From positions 186,001 through 250,000 of the forward strand of contig NZ_FMZF01000002.1 of the NCBI RefSeq assembly GCF_900102745.1: a DNA stretch of 64,000 nucleotides, read 5' to 3'. Shown here in pieces: positions 51,354 to 60,674 of the stretch. The DNA comes from Geodermatophilus telluris. Lineage in GTDB: Bacteria > Actinomycetota > Actinomycetes > Mycobacteriales > Geodermatophilaceae. Position numbers and translations under genes: made by a program. Below the pieces are notes generated by a model. It made no database searches, had not been told where the DNA came from, and was given only the letters and a program-made list of their open reading frames with translations. The stretch's first letter is position 1, and every line of letters begins with the position of its first letter.

Positions 51354-52375
51354 CCCGGCGCCGGGGGACCGTCCTCGTCGCCCGGCTCGACAACGCCGGC
51401 GACGTCCTGCTGCAGGGGCCACTGGTGCGCGCGGTGGCCGCCTCCGCCGAGCGGGTCGTCTTCCTGGCCGGCCCCGCCGGTGCCGAGGCGGCCGCGCTGC
51501 TGCCCGGCGTCGACGAGGTGCTGACCTGGGCCTGCCCGTGGATCCTCGGCGACCCGCCGCCGGTCGACGCCGCCGACCTGGCCGCGCTGACCGACCGGGT
51601 GCGCGCGCTGGCGCCCGACGAGGCCGTCGTGAGCACCTCCTTCCACCAGTCGCCGCTGCCGCTGGCGCTGCTGCTGCGGGCGGCCGGCGTCCCGCGGATC
51701 AGCGCGACGAGCGTCGACTACCCGGGCTCGCTGCTCGACGTCCGGCACCGGGTGGACCAGGACGACGAGGTGGACCTGCCCGAACCCGAGCGCGCGCTGT
51801 CCCTGGCCCGTGCGGCCGGCTTCGACCTGCCCGACGGCGACGACGGCCGGCTCGCGGTCCGCCGCCCGCTGCCACCGGCCGGCGGTCTCGAGCCCGGGTA
51901 CGTCGTGGTGCACCCCGGCGCGTCGGTCCCCGCGCGCGCCTGGCCCGCCGAGCGGTGCGCCGAGGCGGTCGAGGCGCTCGCCGACGCCGGCCACCGGGTG
52001 CTGGTCACCGGCGGGCCGGGGGAGCGGGCGCTGACCGCCGCGGTCGCCGGCACCCGGGGGGTCGACCTGGGCGGGACCACGACGCTGGCGCAGACGGCGG
52101 CACTGCTCGACGGCGCCGCGGCCGTCGTCGTCGGCAACACCGGCCCGGCGCACCTGGCCGCCGCGGTCGGGACCCCGGTCGTGTCGCTGTTCGCGCCCGT
52201 GGTGCCCGCCGCGCGGTGGGCACCGTACGGCGTGCCGACCGTGCTGCTCGGCGACCAGGACGCCCCCTGCCGGCTCACCCGGGCCCGCGAGTGCCCGGTG
52301 CCCGGCCACCCCTGCCTGACCTCGGTGACGGCGGACGACGTGGTCGCCGCGGTGGAGAAGCTGGTGAGTGCGTGA
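51350..52375 (+). CDS. GT9 heptosyltransferase-like glycosyltransferase, first copy
   Basis: 341 residues; GTG 51350 overlaps the previous stop (GTGA). GT-B fold of the ADP-heptose:LPS heptosyltransferase family (WaaF/WaaC): opening [21 protein letters not shown], then [29 protein letters not shown] and [24 protein letters not shown]. The Asp in the first loop (LDNAGD) is where the catalytic base sits in this family. The donor is presumably the heptose made by this operon; the acceptor is unknown since Gram-positives have no lipid A core. Confidence 0.9.
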   Translation: MTRRRGTVLVARLDNAGDVLLQGPLVRAVAASAERVVFLAGPAGAEAAALLPGVDEVLTWACPWILGDPPPVDAADLAALTDRVRALAPDEAVVSTSFHQSPLPLALLLRAAGVPRISATSVDYPGSLLDVRHRVDQDDEVDLPEPERALSLARAAGFDLPDGDDGRLAVRRPLPPAGGLEPGYVVVHPGASVPARAWPAERCAEAVEALADAGHRVLVTGGPGERALTAAVAGTRGVDLGGTTTLAQTAALLDGAAAVVVGNTGPAHLAAAVGTPVVSLFAPVVPAARWAPYGVPTVLLGDQDAPCRLTRARECPVPGHPCLTSVTADDVVAAVEKLVSA

Positions 52376-53352
52376 AGGTCCTGGTCTGGCACGTGCACGG
52401 CTCCTGGACGACGGCGTTCGTCCAGGGGGCGCACGAGTACCTGGTGCCGGTGGTCCCCGGCCGGGGCCCCGACGGGCTGGGCCGCGCGCGCACCTGGGAC
52501 TGGCCGGCGTCGGTCCGCGAGGTCACACCGGAGCAGCTGCGCGAGGAGGACGTCGACGTCGTCGTCCTGCAGCGGGTGCGCGACCTCGAGCTGGTGCGCG
52601 CGTGGCTCGGCCGCGAGCCCGGCCGCGACCTGCCGGCGGTCTTCCTCGAGCACAACGCGCCCGGCCTGGAGGACGGCGCCGCGCCCGTCCCGTACACCCG
52701 GCACCCGCTGGCCGACCGCGACGACGTCCCGATCGCGCACGTCACCCACTTCAACCGGCTCTTCTACGACAACGGCCGCGCGCCCACGACCGTGGTCGAG
52801 CACGGCATCGTCGACCCCGGCGAGCGCTGGACCGGCGAGCTGGCCCGCGCCGCCGTCGTCACCAACGAGCCGGTGCGCCGCGGCCGGACGGTGGGGGCCG
52901 ACCTGCTGCCGGGCCTGGCGGAGGTCGCCCCGGTCGACGTCTTCGGCATGGGCCTGGCCGGGCTGCACGAGCGCTACGGCCTCGACCCCGGCCGGGTCAC
53001 GCTGGTCGACGACCCGCCGCAGGCCGCGATGCACACCGAGCTGGCCCGCCGCCGCGTCTACGTGCACCCGGTCCGGTGGACCTCGCTGGGGCTCTCCCTC
53101 CTCGAGGCGATGCACCTGGGCATGCCGGTGGTGGCGCTGGCGGCCACCGAGGTGGTGGAGGCGGTCCCCGCGGGCGCCGGGGTGGTGTCCACCCGTCCCG
53201 AGGTGCTCTGGGACGCCGTCCGCACCTACCTGCACGACGAGGACGCCGCCCGGCTGGCCGGCAAGGCGGCCCGCGCCGCCGCGCTGGAGCGCTACGGGCT
53301 CCCCCGGTTCCTCGCCGACTGGGACCGGCTGCTCGGAGAGGTGACGAGATGA
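52372..53352 (+). CDS. GT4-type glycosyltransferase
   Basis: 326 residues; GTG 52372 overlaps the previous stop (GTGA). It begins [26 protein letters not shown] and has [28 protein letters not shown] and a donor-site region [31 protein letters not shown]. The usual GT4 EX7E Glu positions are partly kept (the second in LLEAMHLG). It is compact for the family. It probably extends the heptose-bearing chain. Confidence 0.85.
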   Translation: MKVLVWHVHGSWTTAFVQGAHEYLVPVVPGRGPDGLGRARTWDWPASVREVTPEQLREEDVDVVVLQRVRDLELVRAWLGREPGRDLPAVFLEHNAPGLEDGAAPVPYTRHPLADRDDVPIAHVTHFNRLFYDNGRAPTTVVEHGIVDPGERWTGELARAAVVTNEPVRRGRTVGADLLPGLAEVAPVDVFGMGLAGLHERYGLDPGRVTLVDDPPQAAMHTELARRRVYVHPVRWTSLGLSLLEAMHLGMPVVALAATEVVEAVPAGAGVVSTRPEVLWDAVRTYLHDEDAARLAGKAARAAALERYGLPRFLADWDRLLGEVTR

Positions 53353-54593
53353 GGACGCACCGGCGCACCGGCGCACCCCTGCGCGTCGACCTGGTCAGCG
53401 AGCACGCCTCGCCGCTGGCCGCGATCGGCGGCGTGGACGCCGGCGGGCAGAACGTGCACGTGGCGGCGCTCGCCGCGGGCCTGGCCGCGCGGGGCCACGA
53501 GGTCACCGTGCACACCCGCCGCGACGACCCCGGCCTGCCCGACGAGGTCCCCACCGACGACGGCTACGTGGTCAGCCACGTGACCGCCGGGCCGGCCGAG
53601 CCGCTGCCCAAGGACGACCTGCTGGCGCACGTGCCGGCGCTGGCCGCCGGGCTGCGCGCCCGCTGGGCCGTCACGCCGCCCGACGTCGTGCACGCGCACT
53701 TCTGGATGAGCGGGCTGGCCGCGGTCGAGGCGGCCGGCAGCCTGCTCACGCCGGTGCCGGTGCTGCAGACCTTCCACGCGCTCGGCTCGGTCAAGCGCCG
53801 CCACCAGGGCGCCGCCGACACCTCGCCGGCCGACCGCGTCGAGCTCGAGCGGAACCTGTGCCGGGCGGTCGACCACGTCGTCGCCACCTGCAGCGACGAG
53901 GTGTTCGAGCTGCGCCGCCTGGGCCTGTCCCGCGACCGCGTCTCGGTCGTGCCGTGCGGCGTGGACACCACCGTGTTCACCCCGCGCGGGCCGGTGGCGC
54001 CGCGCACCGCCCGGCCCCGGCTGCTGGTGCTCGGCCGGCTGGTGGAGCGCAAGGGCCAGGAGGACGCCGTCCGCGCGCTGGCCGCCGTCCCCGGCGCCGA
54101 GCTGGTCGTCGTGGGCGGTCCCCCGCCGGACGCCGTCGACGCCGATCCGGAGGTCCGCCGGCTGCGGGCGGTCGCCGCCTCGCTGGGCGTCGCCGACCGG
54201 GTCTGCTTCGCCGGGTCGGTGGCCCGCGCCGACGTGCCGGCGTGGGTGCGCTCGGCCGACGTCGTGCTGGCCGTGCCCTGGTACGAGCCGTTCGGCATCA
54301 CGCCGCTGGAGGCGATGGCCTGCGGCCGCCCGGTGGTGGCCACCGCCGTCGGGGGGCTGCAGGACTCGGTGGCCGACGGCGTCACCGGCGACCTCGTGCC
54401 GCCCCGCGACCCCGGGCGGCTCGGCGCCGTGCTCGCCGCGCTGCTCGCCGACGACGAGCGGCGCGCCGCCTATGGCGCGGCCGGCGTCCGGCGCGCCCGC
54501 GACCGCTACCGGTGGGCCCGCGTGGCCGCCGACACCGAGGCCGTCTACCGGCAGGTCCTGTCCACCCGGCGTCCCGTCGAGGCCGTCCGATGA
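53349..54593 (+). CDS. GT4 glycosyltransferase (MshA/sucrose-phosphate-synthase-like)
   Basis: 414 residues; ATG 53349 overlaps the previous stop (ATGA). [46 protein letters not shown] is the family opening with the GGxxxxV loop, followed by [37 protein letters not shown], and the EX7E site in [25 protein letters not shown]. It resembles retaining transferases such as MshA, but the coupling to gmhA suggests a glycan role. Confidence 0.9.
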   Translation: MRTHRRTGAPLRVDLVSEHASPLAAIGGVDAGGQNVHVAALAAGLAARGHEVTVHTRRDDPGLPDEVPTDDGYVVSHVTAGPAEPLPKDDLLAHVPALAAGLRARWAVTPPDVVHAHFWMSGLAAVEAAGSLLTPVPVLQTFHALGSVKRRHQGAADTSPADRVELERNLCRAVDHVVATCSDEVFELRRLGLSRDRVSVVPCGVDTTVFTPRGPVAPRTARPRLLVLGRLVERKGQEDAVRALAAVPGAELVVVGGPPPDAVDADPEVRRLRAVAASLGVADRVCFAGSVARADVPAWVRSADVVLAVPWYEPFGITPLEAMACGRPVVATAVGGLQDSVADGVTGDLVPPRDPGRLGAVLAALLADDERRAAYGAAGVRRARDRYRWARVAADTEAVYRQVLSTRRPVEAVR

Positions 54594-54613
54594 GCGTCCC
54601 CGGAGGTCGCCCG

Positions 54614-55309
54614 ATGAGCCCTGCCCCCCTGTCCGAGGCTCCCCGCCACGCCCACGAGAGCACGGCCGGCGAGGTCGTCTCGCCCGACTCGTGCACGCAC
54701 CTGACCGGCCGCGACCACGTCGCGTCGCTGACGCACGCCCTGCGCAGCCTGGACGCCTCGGTCGACACCCTCGACCGCTGGGGCGCGCTGCTGGCCGACG
54801 TGCTGTGCGGGGAGACGCGCGGGCGGCTGCTGGCCGCCGGCAACGGGGGGAGCGCCGCGCAGGCGCAGCACCTCACCGCCGAGCTCGTGGGCCGCTACCG
54901 CGCCGACCGGCCGCCGTTCTCGGCGATCTGCCTGACGGCGGAGACGTCCTCGCTCACCGCGATCGCCAACGACTACCCGGCCGACGAGCTGTTCGCGCGG
55001 CAGGTCGAGGCGCACGGCCGCGCGGGCGACGTCCTGGTGCTGCTGTCCACCTCCGGCCGCAGCCCCAACGCCGTCGCCGCGGCCCGGCGCGCGCGGGAGT
55101 GCGGCATCACCGTTCTGTCGGTCACCGGACCGGCGCCCAACCCGCTGGCCGCGGCCTCCGACGAGGCGGTGTGCATCGACTCCCCGTGGACGGCGACCGT
55201 GCAGGAGTGCCACCTGGTCGCCCTGCACCTGCTGTGCGCGGCCTTCGACGCGGCGGTGCTGGCCGAGCCCGCGCGGGTGCCGCAGACCCGCCTCGGGGTC
55301 GCCCGGTGA
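54614..55309 (+). CDS. gmhA: Sedoheptulose 7-phosphate isomerase
   Basis: 231 residues from ATG 54614, which has a perfect GGAGGT 6 nt upstream; an earlier ATG at 54590 overlaps the previous stop and would add 8 residues. One SIS domain: LLAAGNGGSAAQAQHLTAELVGRY, a LTAETSSLTAIANDY substrate region, and DVLVLLSTSGRSPNA. It turns sedoheptulose 7-phosphate into D-glycero-D-manno-heptose 7-phosphate. The N-terminal 45 residues go beyond the usual length of about 190. It is the first step of the heptose pathway in this operon. Confidence 0.92.
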   Translation: MSPAPLSEAPRHAHESTAGEVVSPDSCTHLTGRDHVASLTHALRSLDASVDTLDRWGALLADVLCGETRGRLLAAGNGGSAAQAQHLTAELVGRYRADRPPFSAICLTAETSSLTAIANDYPADELFARQVEAHGRAGDVLVLLSTSGRSPNAVAAARRARECGITVLSVTGPAPNPLAAASDEAVCIDSPWTATVQECHLVALHLLCAAFDAAVLAEPARVPQTRLGVAR

Positions 55310-56667
55310 GGCCGCTGGTGGTCGTGGGGGACGCCCTCCTCGACGTCGACCTGGTCGGCACCTCGTCGCGGCTGACCCCCGACGCGCCGGTGCCGGTGGT
55401 CGAGGACCTCGAGATCCGCGAGCGTCCCGGCGGCGCGGCGCTGGCCGCCGTCGTCGCCGCGCAGGCCACGGACCGCGAGGTCGTGCTGGTGGCGCCGCTG
55501 GCCGACGACGAGGGGGCCGCGCGGCTGCGGGCGCTGCTGTCCGGGCGGGTGCGGCTGGTCGCCGTCCCGGCCACCGGCGGCACCGCGGTCAAGCAGCGGG
55601 TGCGCGTGGGCGACCACTCGGTGGTGCGCCTGGACAGCGGTGCGCCCGCCGTGACCCTGGGCGAGCTCCCGGCCGAGGCGGTCGAGGCCGTCCGCGGGGC
55701 CGCCGCGGTGCTCGTCGCCGACTACGGCCGCGGCACCACCGCCGACGCGGGCGTCCGCGCGCTGCTGGCCGAGGCCGGTGGCCCGGTGGTGTGGGACCCG
55801 CACCCGCGGGGCGCCGACCCGGTGCCCACCGTGCGGCTGGTGACGCCCAACGGCGCCGAGGCCGCGCGCGTGGCTCCCGGCCCCGCAGGCGACGGCCTGG
55901 CCGCCGTCGGCGCGCGGGCGGAGGCGCTCATCCGGCACTGGGGGGTGGGCGCGGTCGCCGTGACCCTCGGCGCCCGGGGCGCGCTGCTGTCCTACGGCGA
56001 GGGCGCGCCGATGGTGGTGCCCGCCGTGCCGGTGACCGGCGGCGACCCGTGCGGCGCCGGCGACTCGTTCGCCGCCGCGGCGGCGCTGGCCCTGGCCGAC
56101 GGCGCGGTGACCGGCGAGGCGGTGGCCGCGGCGGTGGCGTTCGCCGGCCGGTTCGTCGCCGCGGGCGGTGCCACGGCGTGGGACGCCCCCGCCGTGCGCG
56201 AGCCGAACGTGGCCGCCGAGGACGGCGTGTCCGCGCTGCTGGCCCGGGTGCGCGGCGCCGGCGGCACGGTGGTGGCCACCGGGGGCTGCTTCGACCTGTT
56301 GCACGCCGGACACGTGGCCACGCTGCGCGCCGCCCGCGGGCTGGGGGACTGCCTGGTCGTGTGCGTCAACTCCGACGACTCGGTGCGCCGGCTCAAGGGC
56401 CCCTCGCGGCCGCTGGTGACCGCGGAGGACCGGGCGCGGGTGCTGGAGGCGCTGGAGTTCGTCGACGCCGTCGTGGTGTTCGACGAGGACACCCCGGCGC
56501 AGGTGCTCGACCGGCTGCGGCCCGACGTCTGGGCCAAGGGCGGCGACTACGCCGGCGCCGACCTGCCCGAGGCCGCGGTGCTGCGCCGGTGGGGCGGGCA
56601 GGCCGTCGTGCTGCCCTACCTGGACGGGCACTCGACCACGGCCCTGGTCGAGCGCTCGCGCACCTGA
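55306..56667 (+). CDS. hldE: Bifunctional heptose 7-phosphate kinase / heptose 1-phosphate adenylyltransferase
   Basis: 453 residues; GTG 55306 overlaps the gmhA stop (GTGA). Residues 1-300 are a PfkB/ribokinase-type kinase with ERPGGAALAAV, DYGRGT, VTPNGAEA and the DPCGAGDS anion hole (247-254). Residues 320-453 are a nucleotidyltransferase: ATGGCFDLLHAGHVATL, VCVNSDDSV and WAKGGDY. The two domains carry out 1-phosphorylation and nucleotide transfer on either side of the GmhB step. Whether ATP or another NTP is used cannot be read from sequence. Confidence 0.93.
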   Translation: MRPLVVVGDALLDVDLVGTSSRLTPDAPVPVVEDLEIRERPGGAALAAVVAAQATDREVVLVAPLADDEGAARLRALLSGRVRLVAVPATGGTAVKQRVRVGDHSVVRLDSGAPAVTLGELPAEAVEAVRGAAAVLVADYGRGTTADAGVRALLAEAGGPVVWDPHPRGADPVPTVRLVTPNGAEAARVAPGPAGDGLAAVGARAEALIRHWGVGAVAVTLGARGALLSYGEGAPMVVPAVPVTGGDPCGAGDSFAAAAALALADGAVTGEAVAAAVAFAGRFVAAGGATAWDAPAVREPNVAAEDGVSALLARVRGAGGTVVATGGCFDLLHAGHVATLRAARGLGDCLVVCVNSDDSVRRLKGPSRPLVTAEDRARVLEALEFVDAVVVFDEDTPAQVLDRLRPDVWAKGGDYAGADLPEAAVLRRWGGQAVVLPYLDGHSTTALVERSRT

Positions 56668-56697
56668 GGCCGTGCACCTCCGCGGAGGTGCACGGCC
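56668..56697. repeat. 30-bp perfect palindrome at the hldE/GT9 junction
   Basis: The arm GGCCGTGCACCTCCG is followed at once by its reverse complement. It begins at the first base after the hldE stop codon (56665-56667) and covers the possible GTG start of the next gene at 56672. In RNA it would form a very stable hairpin that might terminate, process or hide the start. The second arm holds a GGAGG. Confidence 0.7.
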
Positions 56698-57634
56698 GGT
56701 CGCGGTCGTGCTGCGGCCGCTGGGGCTCGGTGACCTGCTCACCGGCGTCCCCGCGATCCGCGCGGTGCGGGCCGCGGTGCCGGACCACCGGCTGGTGCTG
56801 GCGACGACGGCCGCGCTCGCCCCGCTGGCCGGACTGGTCGACGCCGTCGACGAGGTGCTGCCCGCCCGCGAGCTCGAGCCGCTGGACTGGACCGGGCCGC
56901 CGCCGGAGCTCGCGGTGGACCTGCACGGCAGGGGACCGGCCTCGCACGTCGTCGTCGCCGACCTGCACCCGGCCCGGCTCCTGACCTTCGCCAGCCCCGG
57001 GTACCCCGGGCCGACCTGGTACCCCGACGAGCACGAGGTGCGGCGGTGGTGCCGGCTGGTGTCCGAGGGCCTGGACGTGGACGCCGACCCCGACGCGCTC
57101 GACCTCGCCGTCCCGGCCGTGCCCCCGCCGGTGACCGGCGCCGCCCTGGTCCACCCCGGCGCGGCCTTCCCCGGCCGGCGCTGGCCGCCCGGGCGGTTCG
57201 CCGCCGTCGCCCGGGAACTGGCCGGCGCCGGGCACGACGTGCGGGTCACCGGCGGGCCGGCCGAGCGCGACCTGGCGCTCGCGGTGGCCCGGGACGCCGG
57301 GCTGGGGGAGGAGGCGGTGCTCGCCGGCCGCACGACCACCCTCGAGCTGGCCGCCACGGTGGCCGCGGCTCGGGTCGTGATCAGCGGCGACACCGGCGTC
57401 GCCCACCTGGCCAGCGCCTACCGCCGGCCCTCGGTGGTGCTCTTCGGGCCGGTGTCCCCGGCGCTGTGGGGGCCGCCGCCGCGGCCGCAGCACGTGGTCC
57501 TCTGGCACGGTGACGGCACCGGCGACCCCTGGGGCACCGAGCTGGACCCGGCCCTCGCGCGGATCACCGTCGAGGAGGTCACCGCGGCCCTGGAGTCCCT
57601 CCTGGCGGGGGGCGGCGACGATCAGGTGACCTGA
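56672..57634 (+). CDS. GT9 heptosyltransferase-like glycosyltransferase, second copy
   Basis: 320 residues from GTG 56672, or 308 from GTG 56708, which is where the family usually begins (VLRPLGLGDLLTGVPAIRAV). Later motifs are ALVHPGAAFPGRRWPPGRFA, VRVTGGPAERD, VISGDTGVAHLASAYRRPSVVLFGPVSP. The catalytic Asp is seen in GLGDLL. It ends the heptose operon. The start is unclear because a 30-bp palindrome covers the first 26 bases; a start at 56708 would put the hairpin in the leader. Confidence 0.88.
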   Translation: MHLRGGARPVAVVLRPLGLGDLLTGVPAIRAVRAAVPDHRLVLATTAALAPLAGLVDAVDEVLPARELEPLDWTGPPPELAVDLHGRGPASHVVVADLHPARLLTFASPGYPGPTWYPDEHEVRRWCRLVSEGLDVDADPDALDLAVPAVPPPVTGAALVHPGAAFPGRRWPPGRFAAVARELAGAGHDVRVTGGPAERDLALAVARDAGLGEEAVLAGRTTTLELAATVAAARVVISGDTGVAHLASAYRRPSVVLFGPVSPALWGPPPRPQHVVLWHGDGTGDPWGTELDPALARITVEEVTAALESLLAGGGDDQVT

Positions 57635-57640
57635 TCGTCG
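57616..57640 (+). terminator. Terminator of the heptose operon
   Basis: CGACGATCAGGT, one base, then ACCTGATCGTCG: a 12-bp perfect inverted repeat that includes the GT9 stop codon (57632-57634). Confidence 0.65.
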
Positions 57641-57700
57641 AGTGTCCGACCCGACCGTGGGACGTCGGGTGGGACGCGCTGCGGTGAGGGAGGACGGCGG

Positions 57701-59335
57701 TCAGCGCTGGCGCAGGGCGTCGAAGAGGACGCCCTGGAAGTCGGTCGGGTCGACGGCGGAGTACGCGGCACCACCGGTGGCCTCCGCGATCTGCTCCAGC
57801 GCGCCGACGTCGGCGTCCGGGCCCAGCGCGACGCCGATCACCTTCACCGGCCGGTCGGGGTCGGCCTCGTCCCGGAGGGTCTGCAGCAGCGCCTCCAGCG
57901 AGGTGCCGTCGTCCTCGTCGGTGCCGTCGGTGACCATCAGCACGCTGTTCACCGCGGTCGGGTCGTAGTCCGCGCGGGCCGCGCGGACCGCGTCCAGCGT
58001 GGTGTCGTACAGGCCGGTGCCGCCGGGGCTGAGCCGGTCGGGGATGGTGTCGAGCTCGGCGTCGAGCAGGTCGCGCTGGCTGCTGCCGTCGACCTCCGAC
58101 TCCAGGGCCCGGGTGGGCACCGCCTCGGTCCAGTCCCGGTCCTCCTCCAGGTCGCGGGCGAAGAACCACAGGCCGAGCGAGAAGGTGCCCGGCACCAGCG
58201 TGAGCGTGCTCTTGGCGGCGTCCCGGGCCAGCGTCGCCCGGGTGCCGTCGCCCGCGGGGGCCTCCATGGAGGTCGAGACGTCGAAGACCGTGAGGATGCG
58301 CGAGGGCGCGGCCAGCCGGGACAGCTCGGTGAGCAGCGCCTGCACCGACTCGGCGTCGACGTCCACGGTGCCGGGCGCCTCCTGCGGCACCGCGTCGCCG
58401 GCGTCGGTGGGCGCGGTGCCCTCGGCGTCGCGGAACCCGGCGGCCAGGACGGCGGTGCGCGCGGTCGCCGAGGTCAGCGTCCGGACGACGGCGTCGACGG
58501 CCGAGCGGTCGTCGTCCGCCACCGTCCCGACCCGCAGGACCGGGTAGTCCAGCCGCGGCGACCCCTCCGAGGGGTAGACCGGCACGAGCGCGGAGTCGGC
58601 CGCCTCCCGGGTGGTGGCGACGACCTCCTGCTCGCTCACCGGCACCAGCGGTGCGTCGGCCGCGTCCGAGCCCGCCGCCGCCAGCGCGTCGGCCGGGCTG
58701 GCGGCCGGACCGCGGCGGGCGGCCAGCACGGCCTGCACGACGGCGTTGTCGGCGGACTCGTCGCCGCCGAGGGAGGTGCGCAGCGCGGCGAGCGCGGCGA
58801 GCCCCTCGGCGCTCTCGGCGAGGTCGGGCACCGCCACCGGGCGGTCGCCGCTGAGCGCCTCGGCCCACGACGGCGGCTCCGCGCCCCAGCCGAGCTCGTC
58901 GACGGCCGCCCGGCTGGTGCCCAGGACGACCGGCGAGGTGGCCATCGAGCCCGACGCGTCGAGGGTGACGTCGGCCGCCCGCACGGTCCACAGCGAGCTG
59001 TCGGGCACCCACACCTGCGGCAGCGCGGCGTCGTCGAGGGCCTGCAGGTCGCCGACGGTCTGCAGCGGCTCCTGCGCGCTCACCTCGGCGCCGGCGCAGT
59101 TGCCGTCCCCGAGGTCCCGGGGCTCCGCGAGCAGGTCCTGCGCGACCGGGGCGAGCTCGGGGGCGACGGTGACCCGGACGGTGCGCGTCTCGTCGCAGCC
59201 GCCGCCGGACCCGGCCAGCCACCACACCAGCCCACCGGCGACCAGCGCGACGACGACCAGCGCGACGACGAGGGCGACGGGCGCGGGGCGGGCCGGCAGG
59301 CGGCGCGCGGAGGTGGTGTCGGCGTGGCGGCCCAT
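57701..59335 (-). CDS. Membrane-anchored solute-binding / von Willebrand A (VWA) domain protein
   Basis: 544 residues. A membrane anchor (about 19-42), then a periplasmic-binding-protein-like domain (about 48-340) with VRVTVAPELAPVAQDLL, LPQVWVPDSSLWTVR and SPVVLGTSRAAVDELG, as in type II extracellular solute-binding proteins. A VWA domain follows from about 345: MIDAS start FDVSTSME, then GTGLYDTTLDAVR and VLMVTDGTDEDDG. The pair (ligand-binding plus metal-dependent adhesion) is seen in actinobacterial surface proteins, and the ligand is unknown. It is convergent with the heptose operon and has its own promoter region. Confidence 0.85.
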   Translation of the reverse strand: MGRHADTTSARRLPARPAPVALVVALVVVALVAGGLVWWLAGSGGGCDETRTVRVTVAPELAPVAQDLLAEPRDLGDGNCAGAEVSAQEPLQTVGDLQALDDAALPQVWVPDSSLWTVRAADVTLDASGSMATSPVVLGTSRAAVDELGWGAEPPSWAEALSGDRPVAVPDLAESAEGLAALAALRTSLGGDESADNAVVQAVLAARRGPAASPADALAAAGSDAADAPLVPVSEQEVVATTREAADSALVPVYPSEGSPRLDYPVLRVGTVADDDRSAVDAVVRTLTSATARTAVLAAGFRDAEGTAPTDAGDAVPQEAPGTVDVDAESVQALLTELSRLAAPSRILTVFDVSTSMEAPAGDGTRATLARDAAKSTLTLVPGTFSLGLWFFARDLEEDRDWTEAVPTRALESEVDGSSQRDLLDAELDTIPDRLSPGGTGLYDTTLDAVRAARADYDPTAVNSVLMVTDGTDEDDGTSLEALLQTLRDEADPDRPVKVIGVALGPDADVGALEQIAEATGGAAYSAVDPTDFQGVLFDALRQR

Positions 59336-59456
59336 GAGCGCTCTTTCGTGAGTGTCCGGTCATCAGGCGTACCCACGACGCCGGGCTCCAGCGTAGATGT
59401 GAACCGGGTCCCGGTGCTGCGGGGGAGGGCCGCCCCGCGGCCCGCGGGCGGGTGCG

Positions 59457-60434
59457 TCAGCCGGCCCGCAGGGCCGCCGTCCGGCGCTGCTCGGCGAACC
59501 AGGCGACCGTGCGGCGCAGGCCGTCCTCGGAGGGCACCGTCGGCCGCCAGTCGAGCAGCTGCTCGGCGCGGGTGGTGTCGGGGCGGCGCACCTTCGGGTC
59601 GTCGACCGGCAGGTCGACGAACGAGATCGGCGACGACGACCCGGTCAGCTCCACGATCCACTGCGCCAGCCGCAGCATGGACAGCTCGTCGGGGTTGCCG
59701 ATGTTCACCGGCCCGGGCTGGTCGGAGAACGCGAGCGCGAGGATGCCGCGCACCGTGTCGTCGACGTAGCAGATGGAGCGCGTCTGCGAGCCGTCACCGG
59801 CCACGGTCAGCGGCCGGCCGGACAGCGCCTGCCCGACGAACGCGGGGATGGCCCGGCCGTCGTCGGGGCGCATCCGCGGGCCGTAGGTGTTGAAGATCCG
59901 CACGATGCCGGTGTCGGTGCCCTTCGACGTCCGGTAGGCCGTCGTCATGGCCTCGCTGAACCGCTTGGCCTCGTCGTAGACCCCGCGCGGTCCCACCGGG
60001 TTGACGTTGCCCCAGTACTCCTCCCGCTGCGGGTGCTCCAGCGGGTCGCCGTAGACCTCCGACGTCGACGCCAGCACGTAGCGGGCGCCCTTCTCGTGGG
60101 CCAGGCCGAGCGTGTGCAGCGTGCCCAGGCTGCCGACCTTCAGCGTCTCGATCGGCATCTTCAGGTAGTCCAGCGGGCTGGCCGGCGAGGCGAAGTGCAG
60201 CACCAGGTCGACGTCGCCGGGCACGTGCACGAAGTCAGTGACGTCGCAGCGCACCAGCCGGAACCCGGGGTGCTCCATCAGGTGGACGACGTTCTCCGGC
60301 GACCCGGTGAGGAAGTTGTCCAGGCAGACGACCTCGACACCGCGGTCGAGCAGGTGCTCGCACAGGTGCGAGCCGAGGAAGCCGGCGCCGCCGGTCACCA
60401 CCGCCCGCCGGATCGTCCGTGCCGCGCGCACCAT
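59457..60434 (-). CDS. UDP-glucuronate decarboxylase-like extended SDR (UDP-xylose synthase type)
   Basis: 325 residues. The NAD loop is VTGGAGFLGSHL (residues 13-24); LDNFLTGS, LHFASPASPLDYLKMPIETLKVGSLGTLH, the catalytic STSEVYGDP and YDEAKRF, and VRIFNTYGPRMRPDDGR match UXS1-type enzymes rather than HldD, which has a different substrate region. It would turn UDP-glucuronate, from Ugd at 13572, into UDP-xylose. ATG 60434 has GGGAG 5 nt upstream. Confidence 0.85.
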   Translation of the reverse strand: MVRAARTIRRAVVTGGAGFLGSHLCEHLLDRGVEVVCLDNFLTGSPENVVHLMEHPGFRLVRCDVTDFVHVPGDVDLVLHFASPASPLDYLKMPIETLKVGSLGTLHTLGLAHEKGARYVLASTSEVYGDPLEHPQREEYWGNVNPVGPRGVYDEAKRFSEAMTTAYRTSKGTDTGIVRIFNTYGPRMRPDDGRAIPAFVGQALSGRPLTVAGDGSQTRSICYVDDTVRGILALAFSDQPGPVNIGNPDELSMLRLAQWIVELTGSSSPISFVDLPVDDPKVRRPDTTRAEQLLDWRPTVPSEDGLRRTVAWFAEQRRTAALRAG

Positions 60435-60545
60435 CGCTGCTCCCGCCCTCCGTGCCGTCGTCCCGGGCTGCCTACCCGGAGATCAACTCCCGACACTTCG
60501 GGAGCTGAGTGTTCCGCCGGACGGCCCGCCCCGCGACACGGCGAC

Positions 60546-60660
60546 GGGCCGCCGGCCTCCCGGAGGAGACCGACGGCCCGGAAAGGACCCCGTCCTCCTC
60601 ACCCCTCGCAGGCTCGGGGTGAGCCTCTGGACGGGGCCACCCGCATGCGAGGGGTGAGGA
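60546..60660 (-). terminator. Structured region after the binding-protein gene, two strong hairpins
   Basis: TCCTCACCCCTCGCA (60596-60610) pairs with TGCGAGGGGTGAGGA (60646-60660) over 15 bp, with an inner GGCTC/GAGCC hairpin. CCCCGTCC (60588-60595) can also pair with GGACGGGG (60629-60636), which interleaves with the first stem. Further left GGGCCG...CGGCCC (60546-60577) encloses CCTCC/GGAGG. It lies 15 bases past the stop at 60675, so termination is the simplest role. Confidence 0.6.
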
Positions 60661-60674
60661 GCAGCGGACCTCTG

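Noticed and set aside
52368-54593. A frame that seems to fuse the GT4 genes into one protein
   Set aside because: The first part is Arg/Pro/Gly-rich shadow of the first GT4 in another frame. The two genes overlap by ATGA.
59457-60434. The SDR as HldD, the missing epimerase of the heptose pathway
   Set aside because: Its substrate-side motifs (SPASPLDYLKMPIETLKVGSLGT; NVNPVGPRGVYDEAKR) are those of UDP-glucuronate decarboxylases.
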